From assembly GCA_026399835.1 (NCBI GenBank), contig JAPLQE010000070.1, positions 38,062-102,061 of the forward strand: 64,000 nt of DNA. The letters run 5' to 3'. How positions within the stretch are numbered: position 1 is the first letter of the stretch; each line of letters opens with the position of its first letter. The notes under the pieces are model-generated. The model saw only the letters and a list, made by a program, of their open reading frames with translations. It was not told where the DNA came from and searched no databases. The position numbers and the translations under genes were made by a program. Source of the stretch: Burkholderiales bacterium. Lineage in GTDB: Bacteria > Pseudomonadota > Gammaproteobacteria > Burkholderiales > Burkholderiaceae_E. This document shows positions 1-8,506 of this stretch, piece after piece.

Positions 1-224
1 ACGCCCCGATCAACACCATCACGGTCGAGATGAAGACCAGCTTCATCCGACCGGGCGCCGGCCGCCTGACGGTCAGGGCCGAGTGCGTGCACAAGGCGTC
101 GACGCTGATGTTCTGCGAGGGCGAGGCCCGCGATGATCAGGGCCGGCTGGTGGCGCGCGCCAACGGAACCTTCAAGCTGTGGATACCCAGGACCGGCTCG
201 GCAGAACGGCCGGCGGACGGCTGA
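1..224 (+). CDS. PaaI-type hotdog thioesterase, C-terminal fragment
   Basis: The window opens inside this gene; 73 residues remain before the TGA at 222-224. The visible part begins APINTITVEMKTSFIRP and continues through GRLTVRAECVH, the second half of a single hotdog domain as in PaaI/YbgC-like acyl-CoA thioesterases. These cytoplasmic enzymes hydrolyse acyl-CoA or phenylacetyl-CoA-type thioesters. The catalytic Asp/Asn-bearing helix lies upstream and cannot be seen. The internal ATG at 30 is unlikely to be the true start because the family pattern continues unbroken before it. The family is fairly clear; the substrate is unknown. Confidence 0.7.
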   Translation, partial: APINTITVEMKTSFIRPGAGRLTVRAECVHKASTLMFCEGEARDDQGRLVARANGTFKLWIPRTGSAERPADG

Positions 225-258
225 GCCTGCGGCGAGCACGGCTCGCCGCAGGCTCAGC
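220..258 (+). terminator. 18-bp perfect hairpin over the stop codon
   Basis: Bases 220-237 and 241-258 are perfect reverse complements separated by the three-base loop ACG. The TGA stop of the thioesterase lies inside the left arm. There is no T-tract afterwards, so this is a terminator-like or mRNA-end-stabilising hairpin rather than a canonical intrinsic terminator. It separates the thioesterase transcript from the reductase operon starting at 346. Confidence 0.6.
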
Positions 259-345
259 GACCGTCGCCGATAGGCGGCGGGCTACTGCTCCCAGAACATG
301 AATCCGCCGAGAGGCGGCTGAACATACCGAACGAGGAGACTCCCC

Positions 346-1344
346 ATGACCACCTACCGCCGCATCGTCCTGGCCGCCCGCCCCGAGGGCGCGGTGAAGC
401 CCGAGCATTTCCGTCTCGAGGAACGGCCCGTCCCAGCGGTGCCCGACGGCCACCTGCTGGTGCGCAACCGCTTCATGTCGCTCGACCCGTACATGCGCGG
501 CGCGATGAACGACCGCAAGTCGTACCGCCAGCCGCAGGCGATCGGCGAGACCATGGTCGGCGGCACCGTCGGCGAGGTCGTCGAGAGCCGGCATCCGAAG
601 TTCAAGGTCGGCGACGTCGTCGTCGGCGGCTTCGGCTGGCAGGAGATCGGCCTGTCGGACGGTGGCGGCGGCCTGCGCCGCGTGGACGCGTCGAAGGTGC
701 CGATGCAGGCCTTCCTCGGCGTGGCGGGCATGCCGGGCGTCACCGCCTGGGTCGGCCTGAACCGGATCATCACGCCGAAGGCCGGTGAGACCGTCGTGGT
801 ATCGGCCGCCTCGGGCGCCGTCGGATCGGTCGTCGGGCAGCTCGCCAAGGCGCAGGGCTGCCGGGTCGTCGGCGTCGCGGGCGGGGCCGCCAAGTGCGCG
901 ACGGTCGTCGAGGACTTCGGCTTCGACGCCTGCGTCGACTACAAGGCCGGCCGCCTGCAGGCCGACCTCGCCGCCGCGACGCCCGACGGCGTCGACGGCT
1001 ACTTCGAGAACGTCGGCGGCGCCGTGCTCGACGCGGTGCTCGCGCGGATGAACGCCTTCGGGCGCATCGCGGTCTGCGGCCTGATCGCCGGCTACAACGA
1101 CGAACCGATCCCGGTGAACGAGTTCCGCTCGGTGCTGACCAACCGCCTGAAGATCCAGGGCTTCATCGTCTCCGAGGTGCCCGATGCCTGGCCGCCGGCG
1201 CTGGCCGAGCTCGCCGCGCGGGTCGCCGACGGCTCGCTGAAGTACAAGGAAACCGTCGCGCGCGGGATCGCCTCGGCGCCCGCCGCCTTCATCGGCCTGC
1301 TGCGCGGGGAGAACCTCGGCAAGCAGCTGGTCTCGCTCGACTGA
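346..1344 (+). CDS. NADP-dependent medium-chain reductase (CurA/leukotriene B4 dehydrogenase-like)
   Basis: This 332-residue protein is a zinc-independent MDR oxidoreductase. The N-terminal GroES-like half holds SLDPYMRGAMND, typical of the curcumin/2-alkenal reductase group, and the Rossmann half holds AASGAVGSVVGQLAKAQG, the nucleotide-binding loop. No structural-zinc cysteine cluster is seen. Such enzymes reduce alpha,beta-unsaturated ketones or aldehydes with NADPH in the cytoplasm. The start is set by a good Shine-Dalgarno (GAGGAG) upstream of ATG 346. It heads a forward run of six small catabolic genes with short gaps; the substrate cannot be told from sequence. Confidence 0.85.
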   Translation: MTTYRRIVLAARPEGAVKPEHFRLEERPVPAVPDGHLLVRNRFMSLDPYMRGAMNDRKSYRQPQAIGETMVGGTVGEVVESRHPKFKVGDVVVGGFGWQEIGLSDGGGGLRRVDASKVPMQAFLGVAGMPGVTAWVGLNRIITPKAGETVVVSAASGAVGSVVGQLAKAQGCRVVGVAGGAAKCATVVEDFGFDACVDYKAGRLQADLAAATPDGVDGYFENVGGAVLDAVLARMNAFGRIAVCGLIAGYNDEPIPVNEFRSVLTNRLKIQGFIVSEVPDAWPPALAELAARVADGSLKYKETVARGIASAPAAFIGLLRGENLGKQLVSLD

Positions 1345-1391
1345 GCACCGACCGACCCGTCGCACTCTGCACACCCCAGGGAGAACAGAAC

Positions 1392-2156
1392 ATGAACGCA
1401 CCGCAGACCTCGATCCGTTCGCAGGTGTCCGAGCAGGAATGGCAGCTGCGCGTCGACCTCGCCGCCTGCTACCGGCTGATCGCGCTGCACGGATGGGACG
1501 ACCTCGTCTTCACGCACATCTCGGCCAAGATCCCCGGCCCCGAACACCACGTCCTCATCAACCCGTATGGCCTGATGTTCGACGAGATCACCGCCTCGTC
1601 GCTGGTGAAGATCGACATGGCCTGCGCGCCGGTGATGCCGACGCCGTACCGGGTGAACCCGGCCGGCTTCGTGATCCACAGCGCGATCCACGAGGTCCGC
1701 GAGGATGCCGGCTGCGTGCTGCACACCCACACCCGCGCGGGCGTCGCGGTGTCGGCGCAGAAGCGCGGGCTGCTGCCGATCTCGCAGCAGGCCACGGTCA
1801 TCATGCAGTCGCTGGCCTACCACGACTACGAGGGCATCGCGGTCCGCGACGACGAGAAGGCACGCCTGCAGTCGCACCTGGGCTCGGCCAACTACCTGAT
1901 GCTGCGCAACCACGGCCTGCTGACCGTCGGCCGCTCGATCGGGGATGCGTTCCTCTACATGTACACCTTCGAGTCCGCCTGCCAGGCGCAGATCGGCGCG
2001 ATGGCCGGCGGCACGGAGCTCATCGAGGTGGGCGACGCGGTGCTCGACACCGTCCGCCATGCGCTCGGCGTGCAGCGCAACGTGCTGCCGACCGATCAGG
2101 TCTTCGCCGCCCTCAAGCGCAAGCTCGACCGCCGCAACCCGGGCTACGACCAGTGA
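1392..2156 (+). CDS. Class II aldolase/adducin family protein
   Basis: A 254-residue single-domain protein of the class II aldolase/adducin head family. Zinc-binding histidines are visible in LHTHTRAGVAVSAQ and in RNHGLLTVG, as expected for fuculose-1-phosphate-aldolase-like folds. Members cleave sugar phosphates or act as decarboxylase/isomerase relatives, and many remain uncharacterised. The ATG at 1392 follows an AGGGAGAA Shine-Dalgarno, 47 bp after the reductase stop. The SDR gene follows 28 bp downstream, suggesting co-transcription. Substrate unknown. Confidence 0.85.
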   Translation: MNAPQTSIRSQVSEQEWQLRVDLAACYRLIALHGWDDLVFTHISAKIPGPEHHVLINPYGLMFDEITASSLVKIDMACAPVMPTPYRVNPAGFVIHSAIHEVREDAGCVLHTHTRAGVAVSAQKRGLLPISQQATVIMQSLAYHDYEGIAVRDDEKARLQSHLGSANYLMLRNHGLLTVGRSIGDAFLYMYTFESACQAQIGAMAGGTELIEVGDAVLDTVRHALGVQRNVLPTDQVFAALKRKLDRRNPGYDQ

Positions 2157-2184
2157 ACGGACCCCGCATCCGGGGAGACGCCCG

Positions 2185-3060
2185 ATGAAGACATTCGCAG
2201 GCAAAGTCGCGGTCATCACCGGCGCGGGCAGCGGCTTCGGCCGCGAGTTCGCCCGCACGGGGGCCGCGCTCGGCATGAAGCTCGCACTGGCCGACGTGCA
2301 GGCCGACGCGCTGGCGGCAACGGTCGCCGAGCTCGAGGGGCAGGGCGCGCAGGTGTTCGGCGAGACGGTCGACGTCTCGAGGGCCGAGGATGTGGAGCGG
2401 CTCGCCGCCCGCACGCTGGACACCTTCGGCGGCGCCCATCTGCTCTTCAACAACGCGGGCGTCGCCGTCGGCGGCCTCGCCTGGGAGAGCTCGACCCGCG
2501 ACTGGGAATGGGTGCTCGGGGTGAACGTCTGGGGCGTGATCCACGGCGTGCGCGTCTTCACGCCGATCATGCTCGCGCAGGGCGGCGAGGCGCACATCGT
2601 CAACACCGCCTCGGTCGCCGGGCTGGTGAACCCGCAGATGATGGCGGCCTACAACGTCAGCAAGCACGCGGTGGTGTCGCTGTCGGAGACCCTGCACCAC
2701 GACCTGAAGCTGGTCGGCAGCTCGGTCGGCGTGTCGGTGCTGTGTCCGGCGTTCGTGCCGACCGGCATCAACGCGTCCGACCGCAACCGGCCGGCGGATC
2801 TGGCCAACGACGCGCCGCCGACCGCCTCGCAGGCGGCCCTCAAGGCCCAGCTCGACAAGGCCGTCACCTCGGGCAAGATCACCGCACCGCAGGTCTCGTC
2901 GATGACCTTCGATGCGATCCGCGAGGAGCGCTTCTACGTGATCACGCACGAGAAGATGATGCCGTCGATCGAACTGCGCCTGCAGGACGTTGTGCAGCGG
3001 CGCAACCCGAGCGATCCGTTCAGCTACAAGCCCGACGTGGCGGTCGGCAAGAAGGGCTGA
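2185..3060 (+). CDS. Short-chain dehydrogenase/reductase (SDR)
   Basis: A 291-residue classical SDR. The cofactor loop is TGAGSGFGREFA, the structural motif is NNAG, and the catalytic region gives Ser in VNTASVAG followed by the YxxxK signature YNVSK. Conserved catalytic residues predict an active NAD(P)-dependent alcohol dehydrogenase or ketoreductase. A CGGGGAGA Shine-Dalgarno precedes ATG 2185. It is three bases from the next gene and sits in a probable operon with a reductase, aldolase and hydrolases. Substrate unassigned. Confidence 0.88.
   Translation: MKTFAGKVAVITGAGSGFGREFARTGAALGMKLALADVQADALAATVAELEGQGAQVFGETVDVSRAEDVERLAARTLDTFGGAHLLFNNAGVAVGGLAWESSTRDWEWVLGVNVWGVIHGVRVFTPIMLAQGGEAHIVNTASVAGLVNPQMMAAYNVSKHAVVSLSETLHHDLKLVGSSVGVSVLCPAFVPTGINASDRNRPADLANDAPPTASQAALKAQLDKAVTSGKITAPQVSSMTFDAIREERFYVITHEKMMPSIELRLQDVVQRRNPSDPFSYKPDVAVGKKG
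2338..2345 (+). other. KOPS-like octamer GGGCAGGG
   Basis: Matches the FtsK-orienting sequence GGGNAGGG and points toward the dif-like site at 11.6 kb. It lies inside the SDR coding region. Confidence 0.4.
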
Positions 3061-3063
3061 GCC

Positions 3064-3975
3064 ATGATGACCACCGCCCCCGGCGTGCGGACCGGCCGCT
3101 TCGTCGAGGTCCAGCCGGGCGTCCGGCTGCACTGCGCCGAGGCGGGCCGGCCGGGTGCGCCGCTGATCCTCTTCGTCCATGGGTTTCCCGAGTTCTGGTA
3201 CACGTGGAAGGACGTGCTGCCGGCGTTTGCGGACCGCTGGCATGCGGTGGCGCCCGACCTGCGGGGCTTCAACCTGTCGGACAAGCCCGATGACGTGAAG
3301 GCCTACCGGGCCGATCGGCTGGTCGCCGACCTCGACGGACTGATCCGGGGCCTCGGCCACGAACACGCGGTGGTCGTCGCGCACGACTGGGGCGGCGCCG
3401 CCGCCTGGACCTTCGCGATCGCCATGCCGCATCGCGTCTCGAAGCTGGTCATCCTCAACGCGCCGCATCCGGTGCCGTTCGCCCGGCTGCTCGCCGAGGA
3501 TCCGGCGCAGCAGGCCGCGAGCGCCTACATGAACTGGCTGCGCAAGCCAGGCGCCGAGGGCGCGCTGGCGAAGGACGATTTCGCCCTGTTCGACCGGTTC
3601 TTCGTCGGCATCTCCCCGGCGCCCTGGTTCGACGCGGCCACCCGGGCGGCCTATCACGAGGCCTGGTCGCAGCCGGGCGCGCTCACCGGCGGGCTGAACT
3701 ACTACCGGGCCTCGCCGCTCCATCCTCCGGAGGGCGACGACCCCGGGGCGAAGCGCCTGAAGCTCGATCCGAAGGACTTCGTCGTGCGGGTGCCGACACT
3801 GGTGATCTGGGGCGAACGCGACCACGCATTGCTGCCGACGCTGCTCGACGGTCTGGAGACGCTGGTGCCCGAGCTGACCGTGCAGCGCCTGCCCGAGTGC
3901 TCGCACTGGCTGACGCACGAGGCGCCCGAGCGCGTCGCCGAGCTGATCCGCGGCTTCGTCGGCGAGGGCGCGTGA
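3064..3975 (+). CDS. Alpha/beta hydrolase, epoxide-hydrolase-like
   Basis: A 303-residue alpha/beta-hydrolase with the oxyanion motif HGFPEFWYTW and the nucleophile elbow HDWGGAAAW, where Asp is the nucleophile. Both are hallmarks of epoxide hydrolases and haloacetate/haloalkane dehalogenases. The C-terminal His is in SHWLTHEAPE. It would open epoxides or dehalogenate small substrates in the cytoplasm. ATG 3064 is followed by a second ATG at 3067, so the exact start is uncertain by one codon. It is three bases after the SDR and overlaps the next gene. Confidence 0.85.
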   Translation: MMTTAPGVRTGRFVEVQPGVRLHCAEAGRPGAPLILFVHGFPEFWYTWKDVLPAFADRWHAVAPDLRGFNLSDKPDDVKAYRADRLVADLDGLIRGLGHEHAVVVAHDWGGAAAWTFAIAMPHRVSKLVILNAPHPVPFARLLAEDPAQQAASAYMNWLRKPGAEGALAKDDFALFDRFFVGISPAPWFDAATRAAYHEAWSQPGALTGGLNYYRASPLHPPEGDDPGAKRLKLDPKDFVVRVPTLVIWGERDHALLPTLLDGLETLVPELTVQRLPECSHWLTHEAPERVAELIRGFVGEGA

Positions 3976-4922
3976 GGCCGGGGCTCGACGCGCAGGTGGC
4001 GCAGCTGCTCGCCTGGGTCGCGCGGGCCGGCGGGCCGTCCTACCCGGAGCTCGGCGCGGCCGCCGCGCGGGCGCACTACGAACGGGTCGCGACCACGCTG
4101 GACATCGGGCCCGCCGAGCTCGCCTCGGTCGAGGACCTGCAGGTCGCGCTCCCGGGCCGGACCCTGCGCGTGCGCCACTACGTGCCGCGCGAGCACGGCT
4201 GGGCCGAACCGATGCCGGCCCTGCTGTTCTTCCACGGCGGCGGCTTCACGATCGGGTCGGTCGACACGCACGACCGCGTCTGCCGCATGCTCGCCGCTCG
4301 GGCCGACTGTGTCGTGCTGTCGGTCGACTACCGGCTCGCGCCCGAGCACCGCTTTCCGGCCGCAGCCGACGATGCCTTCGAGGTGCTCGACTGGGCCCGG
4401 CGCGAGAGCGGTGCGCTGGGCATCGATCCCGCGCGGCTGGCGGTCGGCGGCGACAGCGCAGGCGGCACGCTCGCGACCGCCTCGGCGATCCACGCCCGCG
4501 ACCGCGGCTGGCCCCTGGTGCTGCAGCTGCTGATCTACCCCGGTGTCGCAGGACGTCAGTCGAGCGCCTCGCACCGCGACTTCGGCCACGGCTTCCTGCT
4601 CGACCACGACGTGGTCGCATGGTTCTTCGCCAACTACGTCCGCGACGACGCCGATCGGGACGACTGGCGCTTCTCGCCGATCTCGCATCGGGACCTGCGC
4701 GGCGTGGCGCCGGCCTGGATGGCGATCGCCGGCTTCGACCCGCTGCGCGACGACGATCGTGCCTACGCGGCGAAGCTGAGCGCGGCAGGCGTGCCCGTGG
4801 CGATGCACGAATACCCCGGCATGGTCCACGCGTTCTTCCAGCACGGCGGCTTCGTACCGACCGCGCGGCGCGCGCACGCCGATGCGGTCACCGCGCTGCG
4901 CCGCGCCTTCGGCACGGCCTGA
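3972..4922 (+). CDS. Alpha/beta hydrolase, hormone-sensitive-lipase (HSL) family esterase
   Basis: About 316 residues. The HSL signature HGGGFTIGS (oxyanion hole) and nucleophile elbow GGDSAGGT are intact; Asp and His of the triad are expected near AGFDPLRDD and MVHAFFQ. It should hydrolyse short acyl esters. I place the start at GTG 3972, which overlaps the previous TGA as GTGA and suggests translational coupling; the open frame extends upstream, but that part lies inside the previous gene. It is the fifth gene of the forward run. Confidence 0.85.
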   Translation: MRPGLDAQVAQLLAWVARAGGPSYPELGAAAARAHYERVATTLDIGPAELASVEDLQVALPGRTLRVRHYVPREHGWAEPMPALLFFHGGGFTIGSVDTHDRVCRMLAARADCVVLSVDYRLAPEHRFPAAADDAFEVLDWARRESGALGIDPARLAVGGDSAGGTLATASAIHARDRGWPLVLQLLIYPGVAGRQSSASHRDFGHGFLLDHDVVAWFFANYVRDDADRDDWRFSPISHRDLRGVAPAWMAIAGFDPLRDDDRAYAAKLSAAGVPVAMHEYPGMVHAFFQHGGFVPTARRAHADAVTALRRAFGTA

Positions 4923-4924
4923 GC

Positions 4925-5359
4925 ATGGCAGGCGCAGGCGTCATCGCGCTGCGCATCGGCGACTGGTCGACGCTTCGGCCCGCGGCCGAGATCGTCCGTC
5001 GCGCGGTCTTCGTCGTCGAGCAGGCGCTGCCCGAGGCCGAGGAGTTCGATGCCGACGACCCGCGTTCCATCCATGCGGTCGCCTTCGAGGGCAGCGTGCC
5101 GGTGGCCACCGGGCGCCTGCTGCCCGATGCTCGGATCGGGCGGATGGCGGTGCTGGCACCCTACCGGCGAAGCGGGGTGGGCGGGCGGATCCTGGTGCAG
5201 CTGATCGAGCTGGCCGCAGCCCGTGGCGACGGGACACTGACGCTGTCGTCGCAGGCCTACGTCCGCGACTTCTACGCCCGGCACGGTTTCGTCGCCGAGG
5301 GCGAGCTCTACGACGACTCGGGCATCCCGCACCAGACGATGCGCCTGCGGCTTCGCTGA
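4925..5359 (+). CDS. GNAT N-acetyltransferase (ElaA-like)
   Basis: A 144-residue single GNAT domain. The acetyl-CoA loop reads LAPYRRSGVGGRIL, and the N-terminal FVVEQALPEAEEFDADD resembles the ElaA subgroup. The acceptor is unknown. ATG 4925 lies two bases after the esterase stop, so it is probably the last gene of the 346-5359 run. The convergent DUF4936 gene begins 25 bp beyond, with no clear hairpin between them. Confidence 0.82.
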   Translation: MAGAGVIALRIGDWSTLRPAAEIVRRAVFVVEQALPEAEEFDADDPRSIHAVAFEGSVPVATGRLLPDARIGRMAVLAPYRRSGVGGRILVQLIELAAARGDGTLTLSSQAYVRDFYARHGFVAEGELYDDSGIPHQTMRLRLR

Positions 5360-5384
5360 GCGAGGCACAGGCCCGGCGACGGAC

Positions 5385-5744
5385 TCAGCCCTGCCGCGCC
5401 CCCGCCAGCGGCGCGAAGACTTCGACGTGCCGAGCGCCGCGAGCCAGCGCAGCCGCCCCGCTCGAGGCCGCCGCGGCGTCCAGCCGGTCGAGCCAGCCCG
5501 TCAGCGTGCGCGGCGGCACACCCGGCCAGACCTCCATCCAGGTGGCGCGCGGCGATCCGTCGCGCTGCACGAGCTCGGGGCGGCACAGCAGGCGCGGACG
5601 CTCGGAGGCGGCGTCGGAGCCGCCGCTCGCCATCGCCTCGCCCAGGCGCCCGAACGCCGCCAGCACCCGGGCGGCATCGGCCGGATCGGCCTCGAACCAG
5701 ACGTAGACCTCGAGCGCCACCGCCGCGTTCCGCGGCTCGGTCAA
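5385..5744 (-). CDS. DUF4936 family protein
   Basis: A 119-residue protein beginning with ALEVYVWFEADPADAARV, characteristic of DUF4936, a small ferredoxin-like domain of unknown function common in Burkholderiales next to ygfZ. No signal peptide or metal motif is seen. The start appears to be TTG at 5744, overlapping the ygfZ stop as TTGA, which implies coupling to ygfZ. Function unknown. Confidence 0.75.
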   Translation of the reverse strand: MTEPRNAAVALEVYVWFEADPADAARVLAAFGRLGEAMASGGSDAASERPRLLCRPELVQRDGSPRATWMEVWPGVPPRTLTGWLDRLDAAAASSGAAALARGARHVEVFAPLAGARQG

Positions 5745-6820
5745 TCGATCGCCCGCAACGGGTAGGGCAGGGCGCGTGGCGCCAGCAGGCGTTCACCGGC
5801 GAGCACTGGCCCGGCCTCCACCGCGGCCACCTGCGACTCGAACAGCAGGTCGAATCCGCCGGCGCCGTCGGGCGCGGCCAGCACCACCTGGCCGCAGGGC
5901 TCGCCGCCGCCCGCCGGGAGGACGTCGCTGCCCGGCTCGGGCGGCAGGCCGTCGCCGTGGGCGGCGAACATCCTGCGCTTGAGCTTGCCCAGGTACTGGC
6001 TGCGCGCGACGATCTCCTGGCCCGGATAGCAGCCCTTGCGGAAGTTCACGCCATCGACCGACTCGAAGTTGAGCATCTGCGGGACGAACAGCTCCGAGGT
6101 GCCGGGCACGATCCGCGGGATCCCCGCCAGGACTTCCGTGCGCCGCCACGCTGCGCCCGAGACCGGTGCCGCAACCGCGACGATCGCCCTCCAGGCCGAC
6201 CCGGCCTGCGCCGCGGGCACGACAAGCAGCCAGCGCGGGCGCTCGGGTGCGCCAGCCTCGGCAGGCATCGGCGGCAGCCCGACGAGGTGGGCACCCTCGC
6301 CCGATGCCGCAGCGTCGGCGGACGGCACCCCCAGCCCCAGAGCCTGCGCCGCCGCGGTCGCCGCCGGCTCGCCGCACAGCCCGAAGAGCACCTGGGCATC
6401 GCTCGCATCGGCGACCTTGGCTTTCGTGCGCATCACATACATCGACAGCCGCTTGGCCAGCGGCTGCGCGAGCGGGCGCGAGACGGTCAGCAGGATCGAC
6501 GACGCGTCGCGCCAATACCGGAAGGTCGACAGCAGCCGGCCCTTGGCCGTGCAGTAGCCCGCCCAGCGGGCGGTCCCCTGGGTGAGGTGCTCGACGTCGT
6601 TGGTGAGCTGCGCATGCAGGAACGCAGCCGCCTGCTCGCCGGTGACGCTCAGCAGGCCGAGATCGGACAGGGGCGCGGCGAAGGAGCCGCCGGGCACGCT
6701 GTCCGCACCCACCGCGATCGCGGGGCCCCAGGCATCAACGGTGACCGCCCCTCCGAGCTCGAGGGCGAGACGTTCGACCGCATCGGCGGACCAGGCGGGC
6801 AGCGGGGCAGGGATCGGCAT
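5741..6820 (-). CDS. ygfZ: Folate-binding Fe-S cluster repair protein YgfZ
   Basis: A 359-residue GcvT-fold protein with the diagnostic YgfZ/CAF17 motif KGCYPGQEIVARSQ, including the conserved Cys. YgfZ uses a tetrahydrofolate-binding fold to help assemble or repair 4Fe-4S enzymes such as MiaB. The ATG at 6820 is preferred because the family N-terminus (PAWSADAVERL) follows directly; longer upstream starts would run into mltG. A TATAAT sits only seven bases upstream, suggesting a very short or leaderless transcript. It is divergent from mltG, as is usual in this order. Confidence 0.93.
   Translation of the reverse strand: MPIPAPLPAWSADAVERLALELGGAVTVDAWGPAIAVGADSVPGGSFAAPLSDLGLLSVTGEQAAAFLHAQLTNDVEHLTQGTARWAGYCTAKGRLLSTFRYWRDASSILLTVSRPLAQPLAKRLSMYVMRTKAKVADASDAQVLFGLCGEPAATAAAQALGLGVPSADAAASGEGAHLVGLPPMPAEAGAPERPRWLLVVPAAQAGSAWRAIVAVAAPVSGAAWRRTEVLAGIPRIVPGTSELFVPQMLNFESVDGVNFRKGCYPGQEIVARSQYLGKLKRRMFAAHGDGLPPEPGSDVLPAGGGEPCGQVVLAAPDGAGGFDLLFESQVAAVEAGPVLAGERLLAPRALPYPLRAID
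5760..5772 (+). other. Two overlapping KOPS-like octamers
   Basis: GGGTAGGG (5760-5767) and GGGCAGGG (5765-5772) overlap by three bases, both fit GGGNAGGG, and both point toward the dif-like site. They lie in the ygfZ 3' end. Confidence 0.45.
6805..6812 (+). other. KOPS-like octamer GGGCAGGG
   Basis: GGGNAGGG match inside the ygfZ 5' end, oriented toward the dif-like site. Confidence 0.4.
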
Positions 6821-6826
6821 GCGGGC

Positions 6827-6833
6827 TATTATA
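6827..6833. promoter_or_regulatory. Overlapping divergent -10 elements, ygfZ/mltG
   Basis: The heptamer TATTATA reads TATTAT on the forward strand (6827-6832) toward mltG and TATAAT on the reverse strand (6833-6828) toward ygfZ. No convincing -35 was found for either direction. The forward start would leave a leader of roughly 18 bases; the reverse start would fall at or beside the ygfZ ATG. The shared element predicts mutually exclusive promoter use. Confidence 0.45.
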
Positions 6834-6857
6834 GGCAGCCCCTTTTCCCCGCCCACG

Positions 6858-7871
6858 ATGAAACGATTCCTCGCCACGGCCTTGCTGGGGCTCGCCGTGC
6901 TCGCAGCCGCCGCGGGATGGACGTGGTGGCAGTACGAGCGTGCGCCGCTGACCTTCTCCGCGCCCGAACTGCAGGTCGAGATCGAGCGCGGCACGGCCGG
7001 CCAGGCGGTCGGCGCCGCGCTGCGCCGGCAGGGCATCGAGGTGCCCGGATGGCTGTTCTCGCTCGCGCTGCGCCTGCGCGGCGACGCACCGAAGATCCGC
7101 GCCGGAAACTACGAGCTCGCCTCGCCGCTGACGCTGCGCCAGCTGCTCGACCGGCTGACCCGCGGCGACGTCTCGCTGCGCGACGTCACCTTCATCGAAG
7201 GCTGGACCTTCCGTCAGATGCGCGCCGCGCTCGCCCGCAACCCGGACCTCAAGCACGACACCGAGGGGCTGTCCGACCTCGAGGTGCTCGCGCTCGTCGG
7301 CGCCACCGAGCCCCATCCCGAGGGCCTGTTCGCGCCGGACACCTATGCGTTCGCCCGCGGCTCGAGCGAGGCCGAGGTGCTGCGCCGCGCGTATCGACTG
7401 CAGCGCCAGGTGCTGCAGGCCGCCTGGGACGCCCGGATGGCGCGCCCCGAGCCGCCGCCGCCATACAGGTCGCCGTACGAGGCCCTGATCATGGCCTCGA
7501 TCGTCGAGAAGGAAACCGGCCGCGAGTCGGACCGGCCGAAGGTCGCCGCGGTCTTCGTCAACCGCCTCAGGCGCGGCATGATGCTGCAGAGCGACCCGAC
7601 CACCATCTACGGCCTGGGCGAGGCCTTCGACGGCAACCTGCGACGACGCGACCTGCTCGCCGACACGCCGTACAACACCTACACCCGGACCGGGCTCACG
7701 CCGACGCCGATCGCGATGCCCGGCCGGGCCTCGATCGCCGCCGCCCTCGATCCGGCCTCGATCCCGGCGCTCTACTTCGTGGCGCGCGGGGACGGCAGCA
7801 GCGAGTTCTCCAACGACCTCGCCGCGCACAACCGGGCGGTTGCCCGCTACCAGAAGCGGGGGACACCATGA
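6858..7871 (+). CDS. mltG: Endolytic murein transglycosylase MltG (YceG)
   Basis: A 337-residue inner-membrane protein with a single N-terminal transmembrane segment (LATALLGLAVLAAAAGW) followed by a LysM-like periplasmic region and the YceG catalytic domain. The catalytic Glu is in ASIVEKETG, and DTYAFARG and QSDPTTIYG are family motifs. MltG cleaves nascent glycan strands and sets their length. The gene stop overlaps the tmk start as ATGA, and mltG-tmk-holB is a conserved order in proteobacteria. Confidence 0.95.
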   Translation: MKRFLATALLGLAVLAAAAGWTWWQYERAPLTFSAPELQVEIERGTAGQAVGAALRRQGIEVPGWLFSLALRLRGDAPKIRAGNYELASPLTLRQLLDRLTRGDVSLRDVTFIEGWTFRQMRAALARNPDLKHDTEGLSDLEVLALVGATEPHPEGLFAPDTYAFARGSSEAEVLRRAYRLQRQVLQAAWDARMARPEPPPPYRSPYEALIMASIVEKETGRESDRPKVAAVFVNRLRRGMMLQSDPTTIYGLGEAFDGNLRRRDLLADTPYNTYTRTGLTPTPIAMPGRASIAAALDPASIPALYFVARGDGSSEFSNDLAAHNRAVARYQKRGTP

Positions 7872-8488
7872 GCGGAGAGGGGCGCTTCGTCACCTTCGAG
7901 GGCATCGACGGCGCCGGCAAGAGCAGCCACGTAGCGTGGTTCGCCGAGCGGCTGCGCGAGCGCGGCCTCCGGGTGGTGGTCACCCGGGAACCGGGCGGCA
8001 CGGAACTGGCCGAGGCGATCCGCGACTGGGTGCTGAACCGACCGATGTCGATGCGCGTCGAGGCGCTGCTGGTCTTCGCGGCCCGCCAGGACCACCTCGA
8101 CCGCCTGATCAGGCCGGCGCTCTCCGAAGGGACCTGGGTGGTCTGCGACCGGTTCACCGACTCCACCGTCGCCTACCAGGGCGGCGGACGCGGGATGCCG
8201 CTCGAGGACATCGCCACGCTCGAGCGCTGGGTCCATCCCGACCTGCAGCCCGACCGGACCTACCTGTTCGACCTCGACCCGGAGACCGCCGCCCGCCGTC
8301 GCCAGGCGGTGAGGGCGGCCGACCGGTTCGAGTCGGAGGCGGTCGCGTTCTTCCAGCGGGTGCGCGACGCCTATCTCGCGCGGGCCGCCCAGTCCCCCGC
8401 CCGCTTCCTTCGGCTGGACGGGCTGTTGCCGATCGAGACGATCCGTTCCCGACTCGTTGCCGACCTGTCCACTTCATCCACCTTCTGA
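7868..8488 (+). CDS. tmk: Thymidylate kinase
   Basis: A 206-residue dTMP kinase. The P-loop is FEGIDGAGKSS, the Asp/Arg motif is TREPGGTELAE, and the substrate motif is DRFTDSTVAYQG. It phosphorylates dTMP to dTDP with ATP for DNA synthesis. ATG 7868 overlaps the mltG stop by four bases. holB follows 18 bp downstream, so all three are probably one transcript. Length is normal for the family. Confidence 0.96.
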   Translation: MSGEGRFVTFEGIDGAGKSSHVAWFAERLRERGLRVVVTREPGGTELAEAIRDWVLNRPMSMRVEALLVFAARQDHLDRLIRPALSEGTWVVCDRFTDSTVAYQGGGRGMPLEDIATLERWVHPDLQPDRTYLFDLDPETAARRRQAVRAADRFESEAVAFFQRVRDAYLARAAQSPARFLRLDGLLPIETIRSRLVADLSTSSTF

Positions 8489-8506
8489 ATAAAGCGCGCC
8501 AAACCA

